64,000 nucleotides of DNA from Owenia fusiformis (GCA_903813345.2 CAIIXF020000006.1:14822348-14886347); one strand, 5' to 3'. Shown: positions 22,921 through 35,694, numbered from the stretch's first letter. Notes: generated by a model from the sequence alone, not told the origin. Numbers and translations are program-made.

Positions 22921-25150
22921 AAAAATGTTTTTCTCTCAAATTGTGAAACACTAGCAATAGGGAATAATTACTTTGTATTTTCTACAGTGTTAGAATAGAA
23001 ACAAGGCAGTAACTTTCAATATTTTATGAATTTAATTTTTCAAAAAATGTCATTTATCTTTGGCACAGAAACCTTGCAAAAGAGTACTATTGAAAAAATC
23101 GAGCATCTTGTGACCAGCGATGCGTGACCGATAATCACTTAGGGCTGTTTCCAGGATCTTGTGGGTCTCTGGTACTCACAGGTCGTGATCATTAATCGAC
23201 AAACGTAGTATATGTAGAGTTCCAATGATTTATTTTCCGTTCCTCGTTCCTGACTCCAAGTGGCTAAGTTCGAGTTGCAGCCAAATATTTTCTAAGTCCG
23301 AAATATTGCCGAAATTTCCTAAGACCAAAAGTAGTGAATATTTTCTAAGTCCATTTTGTTTCAGTTTCCTTCCGTAGTTTAGTTAGCATTTGATTGATTC
23401 CAATTTCCGAATGAATTTACTGCAATTCGGCACTTGTTTATATACAGGTAGAGCTACATAGATCATTCTGTCAAAATATTGCTTATATTAGCTATAATTT
23501 GGGCTTAAATTACGCTTAGCTTGCAGATATTTGAAATTGTATTTAGATTTTGATTGGATAATAATAAACATCAATATTAAATTTTTGACACAAAATCGCG
23601 TTTTGTTACTATAAATAACTTTTCGCAGGTGAAACAGTACATTCTATTGTCATAAATCATTTAGGTTATGTTGAGTTCTAGACAGATGATCTTACATCAA
23701 AATAATTGCATTAGTCATACCTGTAGACACTTGGATTATTATTACATTAATTTATATAAATTATTAGTTGATTAATTAATTATAATTACCAATTAATCTG
23801 AAAAGCGGGTTGTAACAATATCATATGGTATCCAAAAACATTTCTTTGGGCTAGCGAGCTCGAGATTACGTTTAAAATTTATGCACAATGAGAAAATATG
23901 ACTAAAGAACATAGGAAAATATTTAATTAATAAGCCTTTTTATTCTCACTTTTCAACACGACGCACTGGCGTTTTGGCGTACATTGTTCCTACGCCACTG
24001 AAAAGCCTTCGACCAACGACCCCGACCCCGTACAAACAGTAGATCTACCAAGAATGCGATCTTCAATTTCAAGGTCCACATAAAGCAGAGCACAAGTTTT
24101 TTTACGTAATTCCACCCACGTCCATGTGAATATAACAAACCTTTTCCAACCGGTCAATTATGAGGGTGGAATTACCTTGAAAAAATTCGAGCACTGCTCT
24201 ATTTCTCCACTCGCGCACATAGATCCGTATTTTTTGTGGCAAAATTTAACAATTTCAAGATGTTTTTTGTGATAGTCTTGCTCAAACCCTTGTGACAAAA
24301 TTGTTAAAGTGAATAGTCCAGGGTCTTGAAGAAAGACTATTTGGTAATTTCTGTGCACTTTTAAAGTTTGCCCTCGTTATGGTTCCACACCGTGTTATTA
24401 GCATTTTGCAAATAATTGATGTATACTACTATTTAGGCGGTGTAAATCCCAAATGCCTTTCCCCACGCGATTGTACAGTACTAAAAACTCTTCGACCCTA
24501 CGACCTACTACGACTTACTGGGTGTCAAGAAATCTTTGGAATCGACCTTCGCTTTCTCAGTACAGTCCTGTTTTTCTAGTTTATACATGATTAGTATAAT
24601 TCCAACTTTAGTTTTCCTAAGGGTTTGTTTAATCCGCCCCTACCTCGGTGGATTTCCATCTACCCACCCAGCAATCAGGGTCTAATTTTAATTTATCTTG
24701 CAAGAAAATTCGAAGCAAATGCGTGACATATGCGCAATTCGTGTGAAAATCTCGAATGGACTGCGTTCGTTTTTTCGGCGTTTGTTTTTGATGTTCTTAT
24801 TGCTTGACAATAATCAGAAAATGCGTTTGCGTGACATATTCTGTCACGCAAAAACGGGCTTTACTTCAATTTCTTTAGAAATGCGTGACAAATACGCAAA
24901 TTGTGGGACAATTGGACGGCCTGAAACTATTTCAAGTTTATCATAATCCAACAGTAGGTTGCATGTTTGTATTTCAGACGTACATTGACGAGGGCATTGT
25001 TATATATCTTTTTTTATAAGAATCATCATTGCTCAAATAAATGTGGAGAGAGATAACTCTGTTTCATTTTATGTGCTGGTATTTTCTCTTACTGGGGCAA
25101 TCCGAGACACTTTGAGGCAAAATGGGACACCCTATATATGCACAAGTTAC
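22921..25150. other. Non-coding stretch with scattered short repeats
   Basis: AT-rich. The string AAAAAATCGAGCA/AAAAATTCGAGCACTGCTC occurs near 23093, 24180 and 26127, suggesting a dispersed repeat. GCGTGACAtAtkCG-like words recur at 24720-24900. No ORF has recognisable homology. Confidence 0.35.
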
Positions 25151-25976
25151 ACGCCCGGTGATCGTAGAATTGGGACGGAGGGGGGGGGGAGCAGGCAATT
25201 TCTGCTAGAAATTTCAACAAATCTGGAAGATTTATTTTTTAAAGAAAAAGTTTACTATTGAATTGCTAAATAAATAGGCTCACGGTATTGTAAAATATGT
25301 TAGGTATTCTAGGATTTTTTTCAACCGATACTCTTTTAGGGTATAAGATCTATTAAAAAAGGCGCAACGCACCAACGTGCAAAAGTCAATGTTGTTGCTA
25401 TAAATGAGGCAACAATGGTGTAAATGACCTGTAGTAAATACTTGTGAGTGACATTATCGTCACAAAATTAATGTTATTGCTGACTTTGTAAAATAAGTTT
25501 CCATAGGTGAAATAAAAAATAATCGAAAATAATTTTGGGACGGAGGGGGGAGCAATATGTATTAAGACATGATACATATTGTATTCTTAGTAAAAATTAT
25601 TTTCGATTATTTTTTATTTTACGTATTGAAACTTATTTTATAAATTCAGCAATGGCATTAATTTAGTTATGATATCGTCACTTACAAGTATTTAATACAG
25701 GTCGTGTAGACCATTGTTGCTTGATTTATAGCTAAAACGTTGATTTGTGTCTGTTGGTTGCCTCGCGCCTTTTTTAATAGATCTCATATCTTAGATGCCT
25801 ATCGTTTCAGAAAAAATCCCAGAAGACCTAACATATTTTACCATACCTTGCGCCTATCAATTCAGCAATTTTATAGTAAACTTTTTCTTGAAAAAATAAA
25901 TCTCTCAGATTTGTTGAATTTTCTTGCAGAAATTGCCTGCTCCCCCCTCCGTCCCATTTTCACGATCACCGGGCGT
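25151..25976. mobile_element. Foldback element, nearly full-length palindrome
   Basis: ACGCCCGGTGATCGT at the left is complementary to ACGATCACCGGGCGT at the right, and complementarity continues at moderate identity almost to the centre near 25570 (GGGACGGAGGGGGG, TTTTTTAATAGATCT-like, TTATTTTCGATTATTTTT blocks). Frames across it, 25740-26009 for example, are mirror images of non-coding DNA. Confidence 0.75.
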
Positions 25977-26588
25977 GAGTTATATAACCAGCATTTTCTC
26001 GAATATTAGTGATGCAAATCTCAAAATCAATCGACTCACTTAGGCGACAGGGGAAAAAATGATCAAAGGAAATGTGGAAAACAACATTTTCTAACCGATA
26101 GATTTTGTTGGTAGATTTACTACGAAAAAATCGAGCACTGCTCAAGATTCTTTTATCGTAATATTAAGGATTTGAAAGAAAACGGTGATGTAGGTTTTAA
26201 AAATTTTACTTGAGGAATATGATGCAGTATTTCATGTTAATATAATTTCTTAGTTAAAACAGAATCAGGATTGTATGTTGTCAACTTACGTTAACACGTT
26301 GATAGTCAGATCAAAATTCACATTCAAGTAAACAGCGAACCGTATGTTATAATATACATGTAATTAACAAAATATATTTGATGATAAGATTATAATTATA
26401 GTTAGACATTCAAATATTTTTACCGTCATATTATGTCCCCTACTTACAAGTAATCCACAAGATTGTCTTCAATATTATTATCTTAATTTTGCCATTCTCT
26501 TTTATTTTCCATAACCTGACATTGGCCTGGCCCCTTTCTAGGAGCGATCATAATGGATCATCTTGGCACCTTGGATTTATTTAAGCAT
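25977..26588. other. AT-rich non-coding stretch
   Basis: Nothing recognised except the AAAAAATCGAGCACTGCTC word at about 26127. Confidence 0.4.
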
Positions 26589-26593
26589 AATAT

Positions 26594-27839
26594 CACGATG
26601 CCCATGTCAAGCAGCGTCCCTACTAGGCACGCAGTTTGAAACTCTGACAAACTGCGCGCATATTTCAAAATGTGAGACGGGGAGGACACGACTCCCAAAA
26701 AGAGCCAAAATACGAAAAATACAAGGTTAGTCTCGTTCTAAAGATAGTACCATTCTGTGAAGATAAACTTAATTTACTCATAGCTAGTACTCCATGTTTT
26801 TCCCGATGTAAACCTAGTTATCTCAATATAAGGGTCTTAAGTAACTTCTGTGTTCAAAATTTACAGTGTAAAGTTATATCTATGTCTTTTTATCGTCATT
26901 TGCCGTTTATTCAGCCATTGTGTCTGTGTATGGTAGAATATGATAGGATCCCTCCATCTGATTAAATCAGCAAAGTTTGTGTTCAAAACGATAATACGCC
27001 ATAAACGTGATTTAAACATTTTTCTTGTCAAACTGCGCGCCTATATTCACATGTATTTCCCAAACTGCGTGCCTATCCAAGCTTGTTTTGTATTATTAGA
27101 AAACATAAGCGCCATACAAGGCACATATGTGTCTAATAGTATAACCCCATAATTGAAACACTATGAGAGTCCATCCACCAAGATGGTGATCTGAAAATAA
27201 AAGTTTTTTTCGTTCCCAACTTAATTGTCACTTCTATTATACATTTTGACTTTCATTATGAAAATCTCATAAAATCTGACGATAAAGCAAAATTTCCAAA
27301 GCTACATGAAAAACACCTACACGTGCCTCTGTAGAAATTCCAATGATAATATGTAGTTTTAATAGTGTATGCACACAGTTTGTAATTTGTGGCTAAAATA
27401 GGCGCGCAGTTTGTGATTTATTTCTTTTTAATCTCCTGATTATCTGTTTTATCTCGAAATATTTTGAATTATACATGATAAATGTGTAAGGAATTAAATA
27501 TAAAACGAGTCTAAAGTATTTGTCATTTATGTTTAAAGTGCTAGATCGATTTACGTATATACATTCCCGTTAAATCAGTGACGAAAATGCCATTAATATG
27601 CTTATGTTTTAAAACTTAGATTCATTTGCACATAGTTTTTGCTAGTATTTGCAAGATTCGTATATTCGCCACAGAATGAACGCATTGAACAAGAAAACAA
27701 TGCAGGATAAATGTCACATTACGTTTCAAAATACAGACTCCAACTTAAATGATGCAATGTTCTCAGGTACGCATACGCAGTTTGTGATCGAAACAAACTG
27801 CGCGCCTAAGTAGGCGCGCAGCTTGACATGGGCACCGTG
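26594..27839. mobile_element. Transib/RAG-like-ended non-autonomous transposon
   Basis: The termini are CACGATGCCCATGTCAAGC (left) and, inverted, CACGGTGCCCATGTCAAGC, 18/19 identical. An exact 5-bp duplication, AATAT, flanks them (26589-26593 and 27840-27844). The subterminal word CAAACTGCGCGCCTA recurs in both orientations (about 26647, 27029, 27059, 27400, 27777, 27795, 27811). A CACNRTG heptamer with 5-bp duplications is shared by Transib and RAG-related transposons; clustered subterminal repeats are also common in CACTA elements, whose TSD is usually 3 bp. No transposase is encoded, so the assignment rests on ends alone. Confidence 0.65.
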
Positions 27840-27844
27840 AATAT

Positions 27845-28204
27845 GAGACTTATATAAACGACTTTTGCCAAGTTTGACCATATAAGCAGTTTGAATCTCA
27901 TTCTCTGGGTTCCTCCATTGCAAACCTCCTTGAATATAATCAACATTTTCCAATCGGTCAACAAGAAATTAAACATGATTTCTCATCATGTTCTTTAAAT
28001 AAATCTTTTAAAACATACCACAGTTTTTGCTTCAGAGTGCATCTAAAGTGTACAGCCGTATATTTTATCACCGTACGCCACTTGTCGATGGTTATGCGTG
28101 GATGTGAAATCGTGGTTCGAGTGTTCACTGTTAGTGTTAACTCATATAGTCTATAGCCCATATATAAAAGAATTTTAATATAGGAAAATATTAACTGCTA
28201 TATC
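27845..28204. other. AT-rich non-coding stretch
   Basis: No supported feature. Minus-strand frames at 27726-28161 read through the transposon end and have no homology I recognise. Confidence 0.4.
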
Positions 28205-28480
28205 CACTGGTGGATCTAGGGGGGGGGGGGGCGGGGCAGGGGCCCAAAATTATAGGCCCAAGACTTTTTCAAAGGCCCGTTTAATGGGCTTCTTTTTAAT
28301 TTTAGGCCAAATTATGGTTCAGAAAGCCCATGGAAAAATGAGCCTTAAATTTTCAAAATTTTAGCCCGCTTTTTGGTTTTAGGGGTCCACTTTTTTTTCC
28401 GCGGAAATTTTTTTCAAGGCTTCAAATATCTGTGGTTTAAAAGCTTTTCGTTGGCTTTTTATAAAAACCTACTACCTCGC
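28205..28480. mobile_element. Possible transposon fragment with poly-G start
   Basis: ACTGGTGGATCTAGG followed by a G run and GGGGCCCAAAATTATAGGCC, then repeated GGCCC/GGGCC words (AGGCCCGTTTAATGGGCTT). The G-rich head resembles truncated transposon ends in invertebrate genomes, but I cannot name the family. Confidence 0.3.
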
Positions 28481-30599
28481 ATCCAGCGACACAGATAAAA
28501 TGAATTAAACTGGACTTTTTTAGTCGAATGCTTATAAACAGTGTAAAGTTTTTCATAGTCTTACTCTTGTCGTGGCCTGTACAGTAAGATCTCAAGTAAC
28601 TTTTCTATTTGAAATAAAAAGAGAACTAGTTGACGTTCGGTATTTTACTACTCAGATTTAGGACGTTCGCTAAAGTGCTGCATACCATGATCAGAGTCAC
28701 ATTTTATTTTCATCTGAGAATGGATTAATGATTTAATCATACAAACGGTCCAAAGTCTTTCAATATTATAAGGAGGTGAGTACAATTCTTCTCAACATCG
28801 ATGTTTCCAGTTTTCACTGATGTTCGTACGTTTTAGAATAGAGAATCTTGAGCAGTTCTTTTTTGTTCTTTATTATCGCCCAGCAAATCACCGGGGACTG
28901 CAGAACGCATTAGCCAATATTTCACTTTCAAGCAATAAACTTCGTGTGACACGCCGTAGAACAATTTAATATTTTCATATTGGGAGCTAGTATAGTTATA
29001 AAATCTAAAGATCTGACCTACTTTTTGGATCACACAGTGAGCCTATGGGATTGACCAGGCGTCCATCCATCTGTTGGTCCATCGGTCCGTCCGTCAACAT
29101 TGGCCGCACAAATTAAAACTGCTATTCGGATTGAGTCATATTCACATTCGTTTTATGCATATCCTTAATGCCTATTTGACGTATCAATCACCATTTCCTG
29201 AGAAATTGCTGTTTTTGACGTCAAAAAGTCAAATTTTCTGTAAATAATAGGCACTTTGTTGAAGTAGAACTTTCAAATATTGTAGTAGTTGCTGTATATG
29301 CAACTTATGTTCTCTGAAGATTTCAAAGCAGTCAATATGGTACAACGAAAATGGGACTTCTGCGCATGTTAAAATTTTTCGTCAAAACTCAAAGTTTGTT
29401 CAAGTTGATACGATTGTCTTTCGAACTAGAGACTTACCTCATTCGAAAGATCATAAAAGACTTTATCTATACTGAAAATCTTAGATCCAAGCATAGTGGA
29501 ATACGCCGTCAGTCCGCATTTGATTTTTTGAAGTGACTTTCCTAGATCGTCAGATTTCTCCGACTGACATCGGGTTATCTCAAATTGGTTCGTTTATAAA
29601 TACGATTTTCTTTACCGTTGTAAGGCGCATGCGCAAAATTGATTTATAAACGTTATTGGTTGATGGTTTTTCTCATGAGCATGCGTGAAGCCTGATGAAC
29701 ATTTATGACGAAGACCGGAGCAAACATTACTCGCTCTCGAACGAAATTCCAAGATTCAGATCATTTCGCCGTGTTTGCTAAGCGTGTATACGTGAATGTC
29801 AAGCTGTTTTGAGTAGATCAGGTACCTGTTTTAGACACAACATTGATTTAGCTTGACATTGATGTGCACATTGGCACTTATGAGCATGTTAATACAAGTT
29901 TTTACACTCTTAGCACGAGATGGGTTTTCGAAAAATCTGTTATCTGATTCACTCGATTATCGTATGGATATGTATTTCTGCTGACATTTCAACACCACAT
30001 CACATAGAATTACGATGCAGAATGATAATAAAACACAAAACAACTACTAAATTCCAGTCTTGTTATTTCATAGGAGGTAAAAATGCACACTGCCTAGATT
30101 CTTTGTAAGGGTCGTCAGACATCGGATTGGCCGCCATATTTGAAATGAAAATATCACTAAATAGAGCTCTGCGCATGTCTCAACATTTCGACTGAAAGCT
30201 CTTGAAATTACAGTCATTTTCAGGGAACTTCCTCATGTATATCGTCAATGGCAGGTTTTGTGACTGACAAGTTTCTCAAAGTTTGTCCATATACTTGTTC
30301 ATTACTTGCAATGAATTACATCATTACTAGATTTAAGCATTCCCTACATATTGCTCAATATATGTCAGGATCAATTTTTTACTGTTTTTGAGATATTTGA
30401 CGTAAAAAAAACAGTAAAAATAAGTTATTTTTCAACTTGCTTCAATTTGACCAAATTGTTTTGGGAAAATCGTCTACAAGTTGCCAGGAGTTCAAATCTG
30501 ACCTTAGTTTTGAGATTTGACCTTTAATGACCTTCAAAAGGTCAAAAAAAAATTTAATTGATTATTTGGATGTAAATTTTGGTCACCTTAAGGTGCTAT
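28481..30599. other. Non-coding stretch; short CCGTC-rich patch at 29060-29100
   Basis: GCGTCCATCCATCTG...GGTCCGTCCGTCAAC at 29060-29097 resembles the microsatellite leader of the pearl-like elements found later, but no tandem array follows. TTGGCCGCCATATTTG at 30127 carries a YY1-like core. No gene supported. Confidence 0.35.
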
Positions 30600-30728
30600 C
30601 TACATCTACATCAATAATGCGCAAAAGGCTAATAAGCCCATTTAAAGCAGATATATAGTTTAACAGTGATATAATTTGAATAGAATACAATTTGAACCTT
30701 AACATTTAAAAAATAGATCTATGGTTTA

Positions 30729-31482
30729 CAACTCATGGAAGTTAACAGGAAATGACAAAACAGGAAGTGACAAAATTTTTTGCATTTTTAGACATTTTTT
30801 GAACAAAGTTAACAGAGTTCTGTTTTGACCTCCAGTCAATTCAACTAGTTCCAAATACTATTCACAGGTCCAGGATCACAATGTTTATGGTCAGAATGAC
30901 CCTAAACATGATGAAATAACTTTTTCAGCCCTCTGAAAATGTCACTGAAAAATAGCTAAAAGAAGGAGGTAGGAAAGGTCACTGAACAGAATCTTTCGAA
31001 TTTTTCAGAAAATGTGCCCAATATATTGCTCTAAATGATACAATCTTTGAAAATTTGATATCATTCATAGAAAAAGAAAAAAAATGAAAAAACTGATTTG
31101 AAAAGCGATCTATTTTTCTTTTTATGACCGCCATTTTTGTTTTAGACAATTTTCTAAAATTTCAAAGATTGTATCAGTTAGAGCATTATATTGGGCACAT
31201 TTTCTGAAAAATTCAAAAGATTCTGTTCAGTGACCTTCCCTAACTCCTACTTTTAGCTTTTTTTCAGTCACACTTTCAAAGGACTAAAAAGGTTATTTCA
31301 TCATGTTTAGGGTCATTCTGAACATGTACATTGTGATCCTGGTCATGTAAATGATATGTGGAAATAGTTAAATTGACTGGAGGCAAAACCAGAACCCTGT
31401 TATCTTTGTTCAAAAAATGTCTAAAAATGCAAAATTTTTTGTCACTTCCTGTTTCGTTATTTCCTGTTAACTTCCATAGCAC
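30729..31482. mobile_element. Foldback element, arms of about 300 bp
   Basis: ATGGAAGTTAACAGGAAATG at the left is inverted at the right (end about 31479). The arms pair through GTCACTTCCTG, TGCATTTTTAGACATTTTTT, CAGGATCACAATGT and AATGTGCCCAATATA blocks, to a loop around 31060-31150. The minus-strand frame 31276-31545 is the shadow of the right arm. Confidence 0.75.
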
Positions 31483-33364
31483 CTTAATCACAAAAGACCT
31501 GCTGACCTCTGAATAAGTAAAATGTTCAAGGTCAAAGGTCCTCAAACTAGGTCACAAACTGTGCTATCTAAGTTTCTCAAAGTTTGAGACTTCAAATCAA
31601 AATCAATAATTTTTTTGAGAATCAGGATATACATTGCTCAGAAGGTTCTATACAGCGTGAGCACAGAACCGTGGGTCCTTTTTTATTATGAATTATAATT
31701 AGTCACACTTTTTTCAACAGAAGAGAAGATCAACATTTTTTGGCAGGTAATATAACCATAAACTGCTTAACTCTGATAAGAGAATCATGGAAAATCCACG
31801 AGAAATCTTATATCTGATTCAATGTTCACTAAAGACAGGAAAATTCAATTCATTGATTTTGCCAAGATTTAGTGTCACTGTTCACAGTAGGTAGATGTTC
31901 ACTACATAAATGTACTTTAACATGGGAGTCAATGGGAGTCATGGGAGTCAATGTTGATAGGTGTTCACTAGAGAGATGTGTTCACAAACTCAGGTTTTAC
32001 TGTATTACATATTGGTGGTAACTAGAATCATGGTGATTATCATATCAGTTCCTTATATTTTTTTACGATCAAAGTTGTCACAAAAATTATGGTCAACATT
32101 GTTGTGTTTCCTTACCTAGCAATACCCTCATCACATTCCCAGTACATCGGGGAGCATTCAGTTGTTCTGAATTAACAGCCATCTATCTAGTCTCGACAAT
32201 GGGAAGAACTGCTCTATCTTAGTGACTAATATGTGACTGATATGACCAAGGGCGTTACAATACCCGGGAATTTATCGGTTCGTGCAGTACTTGTTTGTGA
32301 TAGCGCCATCTGCAGGTCACTGTGGTTATAGCCTACAGTAATACGGGGTAGGATATCGGGAATTCCGTGCAGTTTCTATCCGTCGATTACGCTATGAATT
32401 GAAGCAAGTGTGACCACTTTATCCACATAAACAATTTGATAATTGATTAAATCTTTAAACAAAATCGATAAACACGTCATACACTTCCTATCTCCTTAGA
32501 AATTAGCATGTATTTATCGGATTGTGTTTTCGGACGATGCTCGACCCAAACCACTAGGGAAATCCTTATGCTAATTAGTATGACGTCATATTTTCCTGGG
32601 GAATCCTAGATTTCAAAGCCTTGGTCTTTTATTGTGTCAAATGTAAACGTTCTTTTGCAGACAGAAAATTGACAGATTAGCTTTTAACTTTCAGCTTTGA
32701 TGTTTAAATATTCTATATTTCTACCAGACTTCTTGCTGAATATCATATAATGTTATAACTTGATTTGGATTTTGGACGATTGCCTGATTGATCCTTACTG
32801 AAATTTTGATTGTGATTCATGATTGATTGGCAAGAAAAATAATTCCTATTGTTTTCCAGCGAAGTCTAAATGTTACAGCATAAATTATAATAAGTGGGAA
32901 GTAGAATAAAGGATGGACGGGGCCAGGGGATTGGTGGCCCTACCAGCCCCACCAATTCACAAGCATACACATAAGAGACAAACACACCCAGGCTCCAGGC
33001 CGTGATGGAAATATAAAACTATTTGGGGCACAAAATGGTATTTAATAGACCGATATGTAGTGAATCCGCCATGTATTGAAGGTAAAACAGTCTGCATTAT
33101 TGTTACTTCTATCAATACATGGATTGTGCAATGGAAAAGCAATGGCACAATCAAAAATGTGCATATCAATCGTGAATATCTCTCGGTTCAAAGCTTATTT
33201 CCAGCAGAATCGTGTCAAAATATGTGTCTGAGTAACAGTTATACATTATAAGATCGCAAACTCTTACAAATTATCAGCCGAATGTCTAATTTTCAACAAA
33301 ATGTCCTTAAGACAACAGCCCTGGGTCGCGCCTATGACGAAAATAAGCTTGAATATCCCTCCCC
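31483..33364. other. Non-coding stretch with a CRE-like site
   Basis: TGACGTCA, a consensus CREB/ATF palindrome, lies at 32581-32588 but no gene start was found beside it. ATTGGTGG...CCACCAAT near 32929-32957 is a small hairpin. Open frames at 32957-33251 have no recognisable homology. Confidence 0.35.
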
Positions 33365-33367
33365 TAA

Positions 33368-34052
33368 TGGCCTAGTCACATAGCCCGACCGATGAGGTTA
33401 CGATGAGCCAGCGATGCAATTTTCACCGAACTCGGCCGAACACCGGCCAGACACCGGCCGGACATCCGTGGCGTTTGTTGCTTAAAACAGCATCGGTGGT
33501 AGCTCGGTGAAATTTTAACTTCGGAGTTAAATTTCACCGGGCTCTCACCGAGCTCCCTCATCATGTCATCGCAGCCCCCATCGTAACCACATCGGAAAAC
33601 ACGTCGGCCGGTGCACGGCCGAGTATCGGCCGGTGTCCCGTGCATCTGAGACAACCAGAGGACGAGGTTTTTTAACGGACAGCGGCCGAGCTCCGACCGA
33701 GCTCCGGCCGATGTGGGACAGAGCATCGGCCGGTCACTGTTCAAAGCCCGTTAACAACCCGGCCGGCGATCGCACGGTGTCCTGTTACCTGCTCGGGTAC
33801 CGGCCGTATTCCTTCCGATGTCCGGCCGACCTCCGGCCGGTAGTTGCTGCCACATCGGCAGAAAAAAACTACCATTTTGAGACAGACTCCGTACGGTCAC
33901 CGGCCGGTGTTCGGTCGGTCGCCTGAAGATGTCCGGACGGAGTCCGTTCACGTCACCGAGCTCTGCTTCCGATGAGGAGAGCTCGGTGGCACCAAAAAAA
34001 TCCACCGAGCTCTACCGATGCCGGACATCGGCCGGGCTATGTGACTAGGCCA
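33368..34052. mobile_element. GC-rich Harbinger-like MITE packed with CGGCCG
   Basis: The ends TGGCCTAGTCACATAGCCCG are exact inverted copies over 20 bases and are flanked by the 3-bp duplication TAA (33365-33367 and 34053-34055); a TWA duplication is typical of PIF/Harbinger. Base composition is strikingly GC-rich against the AT-rich host. The interior repeats CGGCCG-centred words (ACCGGCCGG, CTCCGGCCGA) and GAGCTCGGTG many times in both orientations and contains a strong hairpin, CGGTGAAATTTTAACTTCGG with its complement, at about 33506-33540. Long open frames on both strands reflect the lack of AT-rich stops, not genes. Confidence 0.82.
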
Positions 34053-34055
34053 TAA

Positions 34056-34708
34056 ATAATATTGATAATCACATTTATGCGTGCGCGCGCAGCTCATCCA
34101 CTGAACGAAACGCGACTTCCCGCTGAAATCACCGGGTATTGATTTTTCCCTTGATATGACATCTAAAGAGTCAATAAAAGATATATAATCAAAGAACCAT
34201 TTTGATGTTTAAAAAATACTATGGTCAATCCCACTTTATTGAAAAACTTAAGTTGTTAAAACTGAAAATTTTCTTTTGTTCTTGCCGAAAATGCTTTACA
34301 GGTTTCCTCCCCCTGAGATTTGAAATCAAATTGAGAGCCCCACATCTTAGTGTACTTAGGATACTAAAAATTATTTAGATGTAATTTAGAAAATAGGTAC
34401 TACTTACTGAGCAAATTGCATGCCTTTTTGAGTATGAGTAATAAAACAACAATGAAACTATATTTTTAGTGTGTATAGTTTCATGTGTAATGCAGTTAGG
34501 TATCATGGTTTACCGGGAACTTATATATTCAAAGTTGTAAACATTGATGTTTGTGAAAGGAGGGAGGGATACATCAAATTTTTAAAAATAGAATACTCTT
34601 TTACATAAACAGAAATTATCTGTTATGTTTTTCTCTTATCGTTTGTTAATTGTTTTCTTTAACATTTTCTATTTCTTTGCTATTTTTCAGGTAAAATCTG
34701 GTGTCAAA
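34056..34708 (+). other. 5' region and probable intron end before TRMT10C start
   Basis: A pyrimidine-rich tract from about 34626 runs into TTTTTCAG at 34683-34690, a convincing 3' splice site 18 bp before the chosen ATG. The 28 extra codons that stay open upstream of that ATG would therefore be intron. The 5' UTR exon was not located. Confidence 0.5.
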
Positions 34709-35694
34709 ATGTTGCGATCGATATTTCCAAGGATAAGAGAAATGGTATTTGAATCGTTAACAAAGACAACTACTTATAATACCAATTGTGGATTTAGTAC
34801 AGGATTTGCTAAAAAGAAGATGATAGCTATGTCCAATGTGGCAACAAAAATTGATTTAGAACGTGGAAATAAGCTAGACATAGAAGATGAAGCTACCTTA
34901 AGGATTCAAAACCTTACAACTGATGAACAAGAAAAATTCAAACGTGTTCAAGTAGAGTATGATGTAGCGCAGTCTCTGAGCTTTAAAGTGCCTCGGGAAA
35001 TGACTAACTCCATGTGGGTAAAAGTCTTGAAGGGAGATACGCAAAGTCGGAGAAAGAGATTGTTTAGCTATTTATGCCAGATTGAGTCAGAACGGAATAA
35101 AAGAATAGAGAAGAAACAAAAGAGACAGGAGCATCTTGAGCTGCAGAGACAAATACGTGCCGAGGCAGGGGAACCCGATGAGATAATTAGCAGGCTTCAC
35201 ATCAAAATTCACCGTAGCTATATGTCAAGGTACTGGAACAATGGACTGGTACGAGCCTTGATGTTTGGCCAACCAATTGTCTTCGACATGGGATTCACTG
35301 AATATATGACGGAGAAAGAGAACATCGGTGCAGTTGAACAAATAGCCATGGCATATGGTCAGAATAAGATGAATTATGAACCATTTAACATTCATTTCTG
35401 TAACTGTGCACCTGATTCCAAATCATCTCTTTGGTTGAATGATAAATTAAAAAACGAATTTATTCAACAACCTTTATGCGAAATAACCAGTAAAAGTTAC
35501 CTGGATATTTTTCCTAAAGAAAAGCTGGTGTACCTATCGCCAAATGCCCCCCATGTTCTTAAGGAATTTGACAGTGATGCTGTATATATCATTGGTGGCT
35601 TAGTGGACCTCTCTGAATCCAAACCATTGACCATGGCGAAGGCTAAAGAGGAGAGAATTCAGATGGCTAAGCTCCCACTAGATAATTACTTACA
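34709..35694 (+). CDS. TRMT10C: TRMT10C/MRPP1, coding exon 1
   Basis: Mitochondrial tRNA methyltransferase 10C, which methylates purine 9 of mitochondrial tRNAs and, with the dehydrogenase subunit MRPP2, forms the platform for protein-only RNase P. The ATG at 34709 follows a 3' splice site and opens a basic, acid-poor presequence (MLRSIFPRIREM) as expected for matrix import. A basic helical linker (about 122-158: RKRLFSYLCQIESERNKRIE) precedes the SPOUT fold, with FGQPIVFDMGF (about 200-210), PFNIHFCNC, LVYLSPNAPHVL and DAVYIIGGLVD, then the LPLDNYLQ block. The exon ends at CA|GTAAGT, splitting a Gln codon (phase 2). The joined protein is 415 residues; human MRPP1 has 403. Confidence 0.92.

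Noticed and set aside
26672-27152. Two plus-strand ORFs of 70-97 codons within the Transib-like element
   Set aside because: They lack any DDE transposase or RAG-like motif and are AT-rich chance frames.
33376-34005. Overlapping ORFs of 84-122 codons on both strands
   Set aside because: They lie wholly in a GC-rich, palindromic MITE; openness on both strands follows from composition, and no domain is visible.
34625-34708. Upstream 28-codon extension of TRMT10C (MFFSYRLLIV...)
   Set aside because: It is a pyrimidine-rich tract ending in a consensus TTTTTCAG acceptor; the downstream ATG gives a proper basic presequence.
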